NCBI GenBank assembly: GCA_900323505.1
Contig: OOIN01000004.1
Location: forward strand, 372,001 to 436,000
DNA length: 64,000 nt
Reading direction: 5' to 3'
Origin: Ustilago trichophora
Taxonomy: Eukaryota > Basidiomycota > Ustilaginomycetes > Ustilaginales > Ustilaginaceae
This document shows, one piece after another, positions 18,733-30,400 of this stretch; the first letter of the stretch is position 1, and every line of letters starts with the position of its first letter. Under the pieces are notes generated by a model. The model saw nothing but the letters and a program-made list of their open reading frames with translations. It searched no databases and was not told the DNA's origin. The position numbers were made by a program, and so were the translations under genes.

Positions 18733-21369
18733 CTAGTTGAGCTCTACATCAATATCCACGTCGATCGCGGAATTCTGCACGCTCGACAGACTCGAAGCCA
18801 ATCTATCCGCTGGATCATTATCCAGCCTAGCCATCTCGATTTCGGACAACAGCTTCTTGATCCCAATGTTCAACTTCCCTTCCTGACCCAATCCTGCCTG
18901 TGCCAACAGCTGCTGGCATCTCTGAGCCTCGTTTTCGTTGTCGAACAGCTGCATCTGTCGCACAACATGGTCGACGCTTCTCAGCGAGGTAATGTTGGGA
19001 ACGCGAATTTCGGCGATGAAGGCGTTGAGCATCTCCATCTCGTGCAGCATGCGACGATTCGATGTTGTGGCGAGGACCAACAGGCGCTTGTCCTTGGGTG
19101 GACGCTTGCCGAGCAAGACGGCAAGGGCTTGAAGGACAGAGTTGGAAAATCGAGGACCGATTCGGACCCACTCGACGATTTTCTCAATGTTGTCGATGAC
19201 GATGATCGAGAGCGGTGACTTGTAGGCATCGTTAAAGACTTTGTTGAGGTAGTTGATCTTTTGAGCGTCGCCCATGCCAATCATGCTTTCGGGTGAAATT
19301 AGCTTGATGAAGGGGTAATCGGATGCGATGGCGATGGTGGCTGCGAGGGCGGTCTTGCCTGATCCTGAAGGACCATGGAGCAAGACGGTGACCAAGGGAG
19401 TGCGTTGCGAAGTGCGTACTTGCTCGACACGTAGGTGACCATCGCGAAGAATGACATCGATGTGCGGCGCAAAGTGCATGATTCCGTTCTGGACCACCTG
19501 CGAGAGCTCCTCCTCAGCGACACCAAATGCAGGCTTGACTTCCTCGAGCGCGTTGAGGAAGTCCTGATGTTGCACCTTCATGTTCTCCACATCGTTCGAG
19601 ATACCAGCCATGGTGCCAACCTTGACGTGGCGGTTGAAGGCGAAAGAGGTGGCCGACTTGATCAGACCAGCAATCTCGGCACCGGAAAAGTTCTTGGTCA
19701 GAGCCGCGAGCTCGTCGATGTTGACATCAGTGTCCATGACGCCGTTTGTGCGCATCTTGCTTGTGTGGATGTTGAGGATCTGGCGACGACCAAACTCATC
19801 GGGCAAGCTGACTTCGACGTGCACCTCGAGACGACCGGGACGCAAGAGCGCCTCGTCGATCATGTCGAGTCGATTAGTCATACCGATGACGAGAATATTA
19901 TTGAGCTGCTCTACGCCGTCGAGCTTGGCAAGTAGCGTGTTGACCACATTGTCACCTGCCGATGTGGCACCTGCACCACCCGAACCACGCTGCCTTACCA
20001 TGGCATCGAGCTCATCAAGAATGATGATGTGCAGCTGCGACTCGTCGCCCTTCTCCTTCTGCTCCTTTTCAGCGTCGGCAAAGAGCTTGCGCACATTCTC
20101 TTCACTTCCACCGACGTACTTGTTAAACACTTCGGGACCGTTGACGATCTTGGGTTCGCGCGCGTTGAGCATCTTACCAATCTGACGAGCCAACAACGTC
20201 TTACCGGTACCGGGAGGGCCGTAGAGGACCATACCTTTAACGTGCTGAATGCCGAGCTTTTCGACGAGCGCAGGTGGGAAGATACGCGATGCGAAAGCTC
20301 GGCGAAAGATGTTGGCGAACTCCTTGTCGAGACCACCGACGCCCATATCCTCGAACTTGAAGTTGGGCTGCAAGATGGCATTGGGAGGAGGACGATTGCC
20401 GGAAGCCTTAAGCTTCACGCCGCCGTCTTGGGAAGCCGAAAAGTTGATCTGAGTCTGAGCGATCAAGATACCTCGATCGGATCGACTGGGATGAGAAGCG
20501 CCGCCGCTGGGAGGTGCATTCTTGCCGCGCTGCTGGATCTCGTGCAGTTCGACGACATCGACGCCCTTGACGGTAGCCATCAGGTTCATGCCCTTGAACT
20601 CGAAGACGAGGAGTTGACCTGTGGTAAAGATGTGGTTCTCAAAGGCACGTGCGAACACTTTGGCCATCTCGTCCGTGTCGTAGGCTTGCGGTGCGACCTC
20701 GCCTTTACGCAAATAGCCCACCTCGATGTCGATGCTGCCGAGGTAGACGCTGTTGCCGAATGCAAACGGATCGTAGCTCTCGGCCTGTACCACCTGGCCT
20801 TGAGCGGAAAGACCCGCCCACTTTCGTTGCAGCAACGCAGTACCAAGTGTACCTGGCTGGATGGATCCCGTGGTGTCGGCCTGAGCAGTGAAGACATACA
20901 TGCCATCGACGAGCACATATTGGGTCGAACCCCACTCCTGACCATTGATGATGAGACAGTTGGACAGAACAAGCTGGTCGGGGCACTTGACCACGAGGTG
21001 ACCACTACCCTGCGAACGTTGGGGAGCGGCCTTTTCCGAGCCGTATCCAGCGCCGCCAGCCCCTGCACCACCTGCACCACCAGAGAATCCTGCTCCATCA
21101 CCTCGGTATCCTGCGCCGCCAGCACCACTGCCAGCAAAGCCCGCTCCTCCACCACCATATCCAGCACCTCCGAAGCCCGCACCTCCGCCACCATACCCAG
21201 CACCGCCTTGACGGCCAGAAGATGCAGATGAAGAAGTGTACGGGTTGCGTCCATCTCTGTATGGGTCAGAGCTGTCTCCGTATGGGTTGTTGCCTCTTGC
21301 ACCGCCGCCGCCGCTGACCCTGCCGTATCCGGCTCCACCGGATCCACCACCTCGTAGGAATCCTGCCAT
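18733..21369 (-). CDS. SEC18: Sec18/NSF AAA+ ATPase with Gly/Tyr-rich N-terminal extension
   Basis: An 878-aa homolog of Sec18/NSF, the hexameric ATPase that disassembles SNARE complexes with Sec17/alpha-SNAP. ATG is at 21369; the open frame upstream reaches only TTG. Residues 1-123 are a Gly/Ala/Tyr/Ser-rich extension absent from yeast Sec18 (758 aa). The N domain then begins at KCPDQLVLSNCLIIN, with the conserved RKWAGLS segment. D1 (about 370-620) has Walker A GPPGTGKTLLARQ (about 385), Walker B IIILDELDAM, and sensor/arginine-finger region MTNRLDMIDEALLRPGRLE. D2 (from about 640) has GPSGSGKTALAAT (about 668) and the typical NSF Walker B variant IIVIDNIEKIVEWV followed by IGPRFSNSVLQAL. 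All catalytic elements are present, so the enzyme should be active. It converges on the Nudix gene. Confidence 0.95.
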   Translation of the reverse strand: MAGFLRGGGSGGAGYGRVSGGGGARGNNPYGDSSDPYRDGRNPYTSSSASSGRQGGAGYGGGGAGFGGAGYGGGGAGFAGSGAGGAGYRGDGAGFSGGAGGAGAGGAGYGSEKAAPQRSQGSGHLVVKCPDQLVLSNCLIINGQEWGSTQYVLVDGMYVFTAQADTTGSIQPGTLGTALLQRKWAGLSAQGQVVQAESYDPFAFGNSVYLGSIDIEVGYLRKGEVAPQAYDTDEMAKVFARAFENHIFTTGQLLVFEFKGMNLMATVKGVDVVELHEIQQRGKNAPPSGGASHPSRSDRGILIAQTQINFSASQDGGVKLKASGNRPPPNAILQPNFKFEDMGVGGLDKEFANIFRRAFASRIFPPALVEKLGIQHVKGMVLYGPPGTGKTLLARQIGKMLNAREPKIVNGPEVFNKYVGGSEENVRKLFADAEKEQKEKGDESQLHIIILDELDAMVRQRGSGGAGATSAGDNVVNTLLAKLDGVEQLNNILVIGMTNRLDMIDEALLRPGRLEVHVEVSLPDEFGRRQILNIHTSKMRTNGVMDTDVNIDELAALTKNFSGAEIAGLIKSATSFAFNRHVKVGTMAGISNDVENMKVQHQDFLNALEEVKPAFGVAEEELSQVVQNGIMHFAPHIDVILRDGHLRVEQVRTSQRTPLVTVLLHGPSGSGKTALAATIAIASDYPFIKLISPESMIGMGDAQKINYLNKVFNDAYKSPLSIIVIDNIEKIVEWVRIGPRFSNSVLQALAVLLGKRPPKDKRLLVLATTSNRRMLHEMEMLNAFIAEIRVPNITSLRSVDHVVRQMQLFDNENEAQRCQQLLAQAGLGQEGKLNIGIKKLLSEIEMARLDNDPADRLASSLSSVQNSAIDVDIDVELN

Positions 21370-22410
21370 TGTATGATGCGGTCGTATGAAAGATTGAGAA
21401 GAGTGCTGAGTCTGCCAAGCTGACCTTGCTGTGCTTAAACTCGGGATCGTTTGCGAAGCTGCGTCCCGGAGCGAGTCGGTGATGCGATCAAGCGACGAAG
21501 ATGTGGCCAAGTACCCTCTATGTCGACCTAGCAACTAGAAGCGAAACCGAAAAGAAGACTGCCTCGAGCTCAGAAGTGATGGAAAAGAAGTGTGAGTGGA
21601 GGAACAGATCCAGCATTGTGAATGCCCAACTTCCACATCAAGCTAGACACACCTGTGCAAGGCTATCTGCAACTTGAAGTGAGATCGCTGTGACGTGGCC
21701 TGTGCTGCACAGCTTTCTCAAGTCATGGTGGGCATTCAAAAATATGTTGATAATTGCCTCTCAAACCCGATTAGATATGAAAGAGGCTCCTTAGCTCAGT
21801 TGGTTAGAGCGTAGCACTGTTAATGCTGAGGTCGGCGGTTCGAGCCCGCCAGGGGTCGTCATTTATCTTTTTGCATTTTGGAGCTCATTAATCCTGTTCC
21901 TTTTTTTTTTGCGGCCCTTTTTTTGGGGGGAGTTGTCCCCCATTGTTTCCTCCTTTTCAATCTATCTGGAGGTTCTGACAGAGTCCTGGTCCAATTTCCT
22001 GGAGTGCGTTTGGCCTTATCCTCTTGCAGAACTCACAGCCATGGCAACACGTACAAAGCGAAGCAACGATCCCAATTCTAGTTTGTCGTAAGAGAGATTC
22101 GGGTCGATCGAGTGTCTGTCGTTCCACATTTGTCAATCTTCGCAGCCAGTCACTTGCGGGATAGTCAGCTCGGCACGGCTCTCACAGACGCTCAAAATGC
22201 AGACCCGGAACACAAACCAAGCCGAGCCACACAGCCGAAGAAAGAAGAGGTTATACAGATCCGATCAAATTGAAGTGTGCAAGTTTGAGTAGGAAAAGGT
22301 AAAGGTAATTTTGGGTGTGCGTGTGTGTGTGTGTGGTTGGATAGTACGAAGCAGGTCATGCCACAAACGATTTGATACGTGCTGCAGGCATACGGGGTAA
22401 AGTGAGCTGC
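21370..22410. other. Intergenic region containing a tRNA gene
   Basis: Between the SEC18 start and the TCTP stop. Apart from the tRNA-Asn gene it holds a T-rich stretch after the tRNA (21900-21930, which includes the Pol III-type terminator run) and a GT dinucleotide repeat near 22315-22336. No protein gene is supported. Confidence 0.7.
21785..21858 (+). tRNA. tRNA-Asn (anticodon GTT)
   Basis: A 74-nt cloverleaf without intron. The acceptor stem is GGCTCCT (21785-21791) with AGGGGTC (21851-21857), using G-T wobbles. The D arm is GCTC-AGTTGGTTA-GAGC. The anticodon stem TAGCA/TGCTG closes a 7-nt loop CTGTTAA, giving anticodon GTT. The T arm is GGCGG-TTCGAGC-CCGCC, so the B box GGTTCGAGCCC is intact. 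The discriminator base is G, and CCA is not encoded, as expected in eukaryotes. T-rich sequence follows within 50 bases. Confidence 0.96.
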
Positions 22411-23625
22411 TTAGATCTTGGTCTCACGGAGACCGTCCTTCCAGAAGACGAGGTAAGGGGTGACACCATCCTCACGGTAGTTGAGGAGAGCGACCATTCC
22501 CTCGGGGTCCATCGACTCGCCGGTGAAGAACTCCCAGTCGCCGAACGAGCCAACGACCTTCTTGGCGAAGGCGGCAGCGCCCTTCTCGAAAGCGGGGACA
22601 CGGTCGGCGTTGGACTCCTGGAGCTTGGCCTTGACGGCCTTCATGTAGCCCTTGAGGTAAGCGAGGTAGGACTTCTTGTCGAACTGGGTCGACTGGAGAC
22701 GGAAAGAGTGGACAATGTCGATGACCTGCTCGGCACCGTTCTCGAGGGCCTCGGCCTCCTCCTCGGCGGAGGGGTTGCCACCAATGTCGATGTCACCGTC
22801 CGAGACGACGATCTTGGTCGCGTCGACCTCGTAAACGACGTCGTCGACGAGCTTCATCTCGTAACCGTCCGAGCACATCTCGTCGTTGGAAATAATGTCA
22901 GTGTAGAGCTGTTGTGTGAGAGAGAGAGGGACAAGATAACGCGGAAGTCAGCAAGGATGAACACGCGAAGTTTTCGCAGAAGTTGTTTTTTTGTCAAGTG
23001 CTGCAACAGTAGTCGAGAATCGAATTGGTATGATGGATGTAGGGAAGGCAGTCCGTGCGCATTTTGCGCTTGTTCTGCGGCGATTGAACTCAGCCATAGC
23101 TCAAAGCTTAAGTCCAGTTCCTGAAGATCGAAGGGAATGCCAGCCCTGCGATCCTTCCGTCGAGAATAGAAGGAGCCCAGCAAGTCGCCACTTGAGCAAC
23201 AGTGCTCTAAGACCACCGTTGTCCGGGAGATCCACTGCTCCGCAAAGGCTGTGATGCCTTTCCTTTTCCACAGCATCGATTACCAAACTGAAGAAGGACC
23301 TTCGAAGCACCGAGATCGATCAAGCGCAATTCCAGTAAGCTCGCTGTCATAACCCGATTCTGGCTGGAAAGAGCCAGAGTTTTGAGGCAGAGCAGCAAGC
23401 GGCTGCTTCGCAATGCAGTGCGATGTGCCATCTACCGAAGCTTGTAGCCTTGACATTCGAGAGCCTATCGACAACGAAGCCTTGTCTCCGACCATTTGAC
23501 CAATGAACCATTCTGTGTTCGAGTAGTATTCGTGGATGAGCGAGCGGGGCGTCTTGAAATCCACCATCCGATCTTCCACCAATATTGCTGTTGCTTGAGT
23601 CATGTGAATATGATCTTACCTTCAT
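22411..23625 (-). CDS. TMA19: Translationally controlled tumour protein (TCTP)
   Basis: A 167-aa protein from two exons. Exon 1 is ATGAAG (23625-23620) followed by donor GTAAG. Exon 2 runs 22908-22411 after ACAACAG, with a CTGAC branch-like site about 45 bases upstream. The join gives MKLYTDIISNDEMCSDGYEM, matching the TCTP start (MIIYKDxxSNDE in relatives). Signature features are FxYLKGYMKxVKxKL-like helix residues, EFFTGESMDPEGMVALLNYR and the C-terminal REDGVTPYLVFWKDGL. Length equals the family norm. TCTP is an abundant, ribosome-associated, Mss4-fold cytosolic protein linked to growth and stress. The single intron is 711 bases, long for this window where other introns are about 80-290. 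The exon 1 choice is inference from the only good donor directly after an ATG; exon 2 is certain. Confidence 0.9.
22909..23619 (-). other. Long first intron of the TCTP gene
   Basis: The intron has donor GTAAGATC at 23619 and acceptor CACAACAG at 22909. It is 711 bases, against 81-292 for every other intron I could define. I looked for an obvious C/D-box or tRNA-like element inside it and saw none I could defend. Confidence 0.7.
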
Positions 23626-24427
23626 GATGGCGAATGTGTATAGGGGATGATACCTGAAATGGGTGATGGTTTTGAAGCAAGCGGATTACAGGTTTGAACT
23701 GCCGTTAACGGCAGAGTTTCAGTTTTCGCACCTCGACAGCCAGCATGCCTTTTTGTTTCTCTCACAGAGTGGCTAGTGCAGCAAGGGCCTTGAAGTGAGG
23801 GAGAGTGCGGACGTGCCTGAGCTTAAGCTCAAGCGAAAAGGTTCAAATTCAAGAAGAAGGCAAAAAGAAGAAGAAGAAAAAAAAAAGGGCAAAAATTTGG
23901 AAGAATAGACCACCAACCCACGCAACACAAAAGTTTCATTTCAACAAGCCAAAGTTGTATTCAATTTGTGAATACAAAACAAGCAAGTCAAGACAGCCGC
24001 CAGCATTTTGCGACTTTCTACAGAACGCCAAACCGTGCTGCTGCTGCTGATCTGCATCGTGTTGGACCCTCGCTTTTCCCGCGCAGAGACCAACTTTTTG
24101 AAGCTCCAGCAGCCCGGATGCGTATGATCTGGCCTGTGCCCGTTAGCACCGCACGTGTTGGCCGACTTGCGTAGCATGTTAGCAAGTCTAAGCTAACATT
24201 CTTTCCGAGTCGCACAGCTTGGCCTTCTTCGCCGAGCCTCAGCGACACTACAAATCGAAACAAAGATCACTCCGTTATCAATGCTTTTGAATGGGATGTG
24301 ATTCGATTAGCGATGACCATATCGTCTCGAAGGGCCCACAATTACATACTGTAATACAACTTTGAAAGAAGAGCAAAAGAATGACCCATAAACCATAATC
24401 GAAACGTAGAGGAAAAGTGAGAATTTC
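23626..24427. other. TCTP promoter and RasGAP 3' flank
   Basis: A non-coding gap between two minus-strand genes. It contains a purine-rich AAG/A tract (23850-23888), which is pyrimidine on the TCTP sense strand and lies about 230 bases upstream of its ATG. Such CT tracts are common in promoters of strongly expressed fungal genes. Nothing else is recognised. Confidence 0.6.
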
Positions 24428-27400
24428 TCAAGTGGTGCCGACATCCGTCAGCCCGAGCACCAGTTGGATGCTGAGCTTGCATAGAACGTGACGACGTCCT
24501 TCCATGAGGGGGATAAATGCACCGCAGGTGAGCAGGCTTCCATAGCCTGATTCGGCGAGATATGCGTTGGGCCCGCCACGTTTTTGTGTTTCGCGTGCTT
24601 GCGCTGCAAAGAAGGGCTGGCTTACCGCTGTCTGCGCGATTCCGTGCACGGCATCGAGGATGGCACCGTTGGAGCAGTTGACAAAGATGTCCTTCATGCT
24701 CGGCGCAAGGCTGTCGTACAGGATGCTGACAATGGCAGGCACCTCGCGCGCCGCTTCGTTCAGGAAGCTGTACAGCATCAGCCTTTCGGCGTCCGACTCG
24801 GCCTGCTGCAGCAAGGATGTGACCAGCGTCACCAGCAGCAGGGCGATGCGGTTGTTGAGCACGTCCAAGTGCTCTTGCAGACCCTTGTATCCTGATCGAC
24901 GTGCCTCCACGGCCGCTTCGCACGCGCTTGCTTCGACACCCGCCATCGACAGCAAATGTCCAAACTCCTCGGGCCGTGTGGCAGTTGGGAGCAGACCAAC
25001 AAAGAATCCGAGCTGGCGCTCCGAGATACGTCCGCTTCTGGATCGTCGTTCTCCCTGTGCGTCGATGCCGCAGTGATGCAGCATGGCTTGCATCAGCTTG
25101 GTCGTCACCTCCTTGGTAGACGGATGACGCAGTCCTTTGACCAGCAGAGCTGCCATGCCAAACGAAAAGTTGATGTCAAAGTCGACTCCAGTCTCGTCGT
25201 CCAGTTTGCATGCCAACTCTCGGAACTCGAAGCGAGCGTCCAACAGATAGGCGATTAGATCGTTGCCCTCGCTAGCTGGGATATCGCGTTCCCAGATGCT
25301 CTGCACCGTCGAGTGCATCAGCTCGACACCCGCCTTGAACAGCGGCACATGTCCACACTGCACCATGGCAATTCCCAGCCAGAACATCTGCGGCAGATAT
25401 CGCGAGCGCGTCGGCAGGATCTTGACCACCTTGCTCAGACACGTCACGATGCTGATCATGGGCATATCCGAGCTACTGCTGGCCCATTCCGAGATGGAGC
25501 CGCGCAGCGAGACCAGGATCTGGTACAGCAAATCGTCGTCGATCTCGCCCTGAGCCAGGCATCCCAGCAACACGAATGCGCGCGACTGGATGATCGGGTT
25601 GTACTGGAATGCTGTACTCGTAACCAAGCTCGCCAGACGCGCACGCCAGCTGTTGGCGGCATCCACGTTGGGCGCCGCCACGTCCGCAACTTCGTACATC
25701 AGCGTCGCCAGCCGCTCGATCGATGCATTGTCAGGCGTCTCCCGCACGATTTCCTGCGACGCGGCGAAAGCAGCATTGGCGCTGCTGCCCTGCGATGCCA
25801 CAGGCAGTCCAAAGAGCTTGAGCGATTCGGGCTCAGCGAGCTTCTCGAGCAACACACGCAGCTTGGCTACCGCTTCGGCGCTGCGAGGAGTGGCTTCATC
25901 CGGCTTCCTAGCCTCCCGAGGATCCTCGGTGCAGAGCGAATGGACCAAGTTGATGGCACTGCCGTAGATCGAGTGGCGTGTCGCATCCACGCCATTGCCA
26001 GCAAGCAACAGAATGATGTGCAACAGCTCTGGAAGATAAAGGAGCGCTTCGACTCGGTTGGTGAACGAGAGGACCATGTTCATGCGCACCAACGTCGCAA
26101 TCTCCTTCCACGAGGCGTTCAGGTGCAGCTGCGACACCACAGGGTTCTGGGCTGTCTTGGCGATCACCTTGCGCAGTCGCGACAGCAGCTTGCCTCGCAG
26201 GTTGATCGAAGCGAACGACACCATTGTGTCGAGCACGGCCTCGAAGCGCTCGGTATGCAGACCAGAGTCCATCGCCGCTTCGGCAAAGACGTCCAGGAAA
26301 GTCGGAATGAGATCGTCGAGCCGGCTCAGCTGCGACCACACGCAGCGCTGCATGATGGCGTACATGTCCGGCTGCTTGGTTGTAATGCTGATGAGCTGGT
26401 TGAGGATCTCCTTGATGCGTCGATGGTACTCGCCCTGCTGCTCGCGCGATGTGTGCACAAACATGACCAGGTTCGACAGCCAGGGAGACAGGTAGTGCAA
26501 ACAGACTGTCTTCTGGCTCGGTGCTGCGCGTTCAAAGCCGTCGAAGAACGACAACAAGAACTCGAGCGTCACGCCAGGCGCTGCCACTGCAAAGTCCTTG
26601 CTGAGATCCGTGACAAACGCCATCGTGTTGGCGGGAAGCGCCAGACCACGAGAGCTGAGCAGTCGCTTCTTGGCACTGCTTGCGCCAAAGTTAAACGAGG
26701 TGCTCAATGCACACAGCAAGTTGTAGGCGCTGAGACGCAAGGCCGAGTCATTGCTGGTGATGTTGAGCATCGCCATGTTGAGCAAAGTGCCTGGAACATC
26801 GTTGGGACGCAAGACACGGTCCACCGCATTGTTGGCTCGGAACTTGGATACACGTGCCTTTGCCTGTCGCAGCGCCTGCACCACGTCAGATCGCTCACGG
26901 CTGTTGAAGACAAAGTTCATCGAGCCGTTGCGGCACGACAGGAAGAAAGTGTTGTCGTCGCCGCGGATCGAGATGGATCGGACGTCATCAATGTCCGAGA
27001 GGTGGAAGACATCATTGAGCTGCACGGGAACGTTGGGCAACCACTCTTGCTTCTTGAGACCAGTAATCTGCAGATACTCGCCGCCGATGCGGAAGGTGAC
27101 CGGCGTCAAGGTGCGGTAGTACCAGACCATGGTAATTTGGTCGAAGCGCACCTCGGCGGACGAGCCGAGGATCGACATGGTCGTCTGATCCAACACAAGA
27201 TTGCGCGGCTCGATCCACTTCTCGATCTCTGGCAGCGTCGAGCAATGCACTACATTCTGCAGCGAGGTCATCCGGTCGGCAAGCTCATGCTTGAGCGTCG
27301 AGTCGCTGTACGTCGTTGCGCTCCAGAACTGCAGCTCCACTCGAGCAGTGGTGTTGGGGTTGAGGAAGAAGACGTCGACCACGTTGGATAGAATGGAAGC

Positions 27401-30400
27401 AGGGACCAAGGAGCTAAAATAGAGCAACCACTGACTAGGCGTGACGTTGGAAGGCTGGCAAGCGGTGGTGTCAAAGACGACGTCAAATTGACGATAGGCG
27501 AACGTCTCGAGCGTCTGCAGGATGTAGAGGATGAGGCCTTCAAAGTCGATCGTATCGGCCTTCTGGTTGCGCATAGCGTAGTACATAACTGGGCGACCGG
27601 CGCGCGAGACGGGACCCTCGTAAAAGATGGAGCGATAGCTATCTTCATCGATGTTGCGGCCCGCATGTCGACGGAGGAAGTCCTGAAAATTGCCAGCACC
27701 AAAGACAGGCTCGGACAAATCCTCCCCCTTTGGCTCTCCGGCTGCGGCGAGCGCGTCGCACAAGTCGTCATAGACGTTCTTGGATTCTTCGCCACGCCGT
27801 TGCTGCGCCTCGCCATTGTATACACTGCTGCTGTCAACGGCGACCGTCGACTTGGAGGAGGCTCGGTCAGCGAGACTTTTGCCGAGCTTGTCGACATTCT
27901 CAAAGAGGAAACGATGCAGCATCCTCTGATCGCGCTCGTCGATGCCGTAGACATTGGGATGAATGCCGAACCCAAGCGGCTGATCCGCAGCGTAGAGACG
28001 GTCAGGATCCGTGCGTGCGTCCGAGACCTGGTCGAGGAAAGCGGTCACCTTCCAGACATTGCTTTTCAAGAAATCGTTGAGACCGGTCATAAAAGGCTCC
28101 TTGTGGCTCGAGAAGAGATTGTTGCTGGCAAGCGTGATGAGGATCTTGCTGATCAGCACCAGTCCTCGACGAAGGTCCTTGCTTGGCCCAGTGAGGTTGA
28201 TATCAATCATGTGGGGCGAGACTACGGCTGGGCTGATGAAGCGGAGGAACATGAGACCTCCGACACCTTGATAGCGGGAAGCCGGGAAGCGAGCGTCGAG
28301 AACCGTGCGAATGTGACGGCAGAGCTCCCGCAACACCGCTGGTACTCGATGGGCGGAAGAGCAGATGGCGTCGATAAAAGCCTGGGAGATCTCCTCGAGG
28401 GCGTTCTGGTTCTTGGGTGCGCTTCCGCCTGGTTCGACACGCGAAGGATCCATCTCGACGGAGAAGCCAGCGGGCTTACGGGCAAACTCGGTGATGAGCG
28501 GTGCCATGATAGAGCGCAGATAATCATAGCCATGCGTGCGGGCAAAGGTCGAGAGCAATGTAGTGCAGAACGAATTGCTACGGAACACCATCTCTTCCGT
28601 CGCGGTTCGCTGGATCTCCTCCTCAACGGCCGCTTTGAGGAAGCGAATGAGGCCACCCTTGGCGTCAAACATGCTCAGCAACAGCACACTCATCGGTTCC
28701 ACATCACGACCGGGGCAGACGTGGCAGATGGAGAGCGCCAGCTGCAAGTCCTCTTGGCAAACCAGATCCACCAGACGGTTCGACTTGCGTGCTCCGCCCA
28801 TGCGCTCCAACTCGTCAAAGGCAGTGCCCTGGTTGAGCACGTTGGTCATGATCTGCATAAAGGCGGTGCGAATGCGAGGATCCTCGTGGTAGGCGAGGGG
28901 CAACGAGTTGTGCAGACCACTATCGATGTTGGACGCCAGCAGGTTCGAGAGCGCTAAGATGGCCGACTCGCGAAGGGGAGCATAGTCACGTCCTGAATCC
29001 GCCTTGTTGCTCTTTGTGCCCGCCAGCGACTTGGCGTCGTTGAGAGCCCTCGCCCGAGCGGCAGCGGCCGTCTCCGAATGTCGAGTGCGGTTGAGGATCT
29101 TGATAAAGTAGCCAAAATACATGGCAAAGTGACGTGTCTTTGCTCCTTCCACCTTGTCATCCAGAAGCAGTGCATCGTCCGCAAGCAGTAGAGGGAGCTT
29201 GTCGAGCAAGATTGAGATGCACTTGAGGCATGCGACGTCAAGATCGCGGTGCAGACGATCCAACGCATCGAGCGCGTTCGAGTGGAAGCCATCTTCTGAG
29301 CCATCAGAGGTCCATGTCGTCAGTGCTTGGAACAGGCGGTTGCGGACGCGCAGCTCGTTGGAGAAGCAGAAGGCCGCCTTCTTTCGCATGAGAGCCTCGC
29401 ACATCTGGCACATGGCCGTTTTGATGCGCAGCGCTTGTTCATCGCGTCCGAGCGAGTTGGCATACTCGACAAAGAGCACCATCAGCGATCCGATATCGAC
29501 CTTGGATGTGGAGGGCGAAGACTTTACTTCATCCAGACGGTTGAGCACCATGGTGGCAACGCCAATGCTCTGCTCGACAAAGACAGTGTACATCTCGCTC
29601 GTCTTGGGGTAGCCGGTCTCCTTGTCGAAGAAGTCACTGAGCACCGCGTGGATCTGGCGGAAGAGGATGCCGATCAGGCGAGGACCAAGGTCTACACCGA
29701 GCGTCTCCTTGGCCTTCTCTCTGACCCACAGCGAGTCCGACACGAGCAGGTCGACCATCTCCTGAACGAAGCGTTCAATCAGGGCAGCAGGCTGCTCGTC
29801 CAGGTCGGAAAATTGCGGCAGGATTTCAGCAATACTTGGCTCGATCTCTGACGTGATGACGGCAGATGCCGAGAAGCACGCGCCGCCAAAGGCACACAGG
29901 AATCCTGCGTAGTTGTGCCATTGGGCGGCCTTGTCCTGCGCTGTCAACGTATCCTCGGCGATAGGGCGTGCCACGAGCTGCGTCAGATTAGCCCATCGCG
30001 AGTAGGCTTCTTTCCAAGCGAGCCAGCTCGCTGCTGAAGGTGCCTCGATGTCGCGCAAGAGTGCGCGGATGCGTTTCTGCTGTGCAATGCGGCCGGTGTG
30101 CAGGAAGCTGGGATCGGCCAAATCCGTATACAGCTTGAGCCACTCCACTGAGAGCGGGTCATAGTAGTCACTGATGGCGACGGTCAGCTGGGCAAATCCA
30201 CGCGCACACTGCATAGCACGTGAGCACACCTCGGTATCGCTCGAGCAAATCATGAGTAGAGTCACGAGCTGCACCCAGATGTACTCGAGCTTGCGCTCGT
30301 GCCCTGGCGGATAGAAAGGCTCCTTGACAGTGTTGTTCCAGTCTTGTTCTTGACTGATGAAGAATCCCCTTCGTTGCTGGGAGCGGCGGAGGAGCTCGAG

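Noticed and set aside
20029..21231. 400-codon plus-strand ORF opposite SEC18
   Set aside because: A mirror frame of the AAA domains with no recognisable protein motif.
25313..28957. Long plus-strand ORFs (692 and 489 codons) opposite the RasGAP
   Set aside because: Composition (Arg/His/Gln/Leu-rich, no domains) and exact overlap with a strongly conserved minus-strand gene show these are shadow frames.
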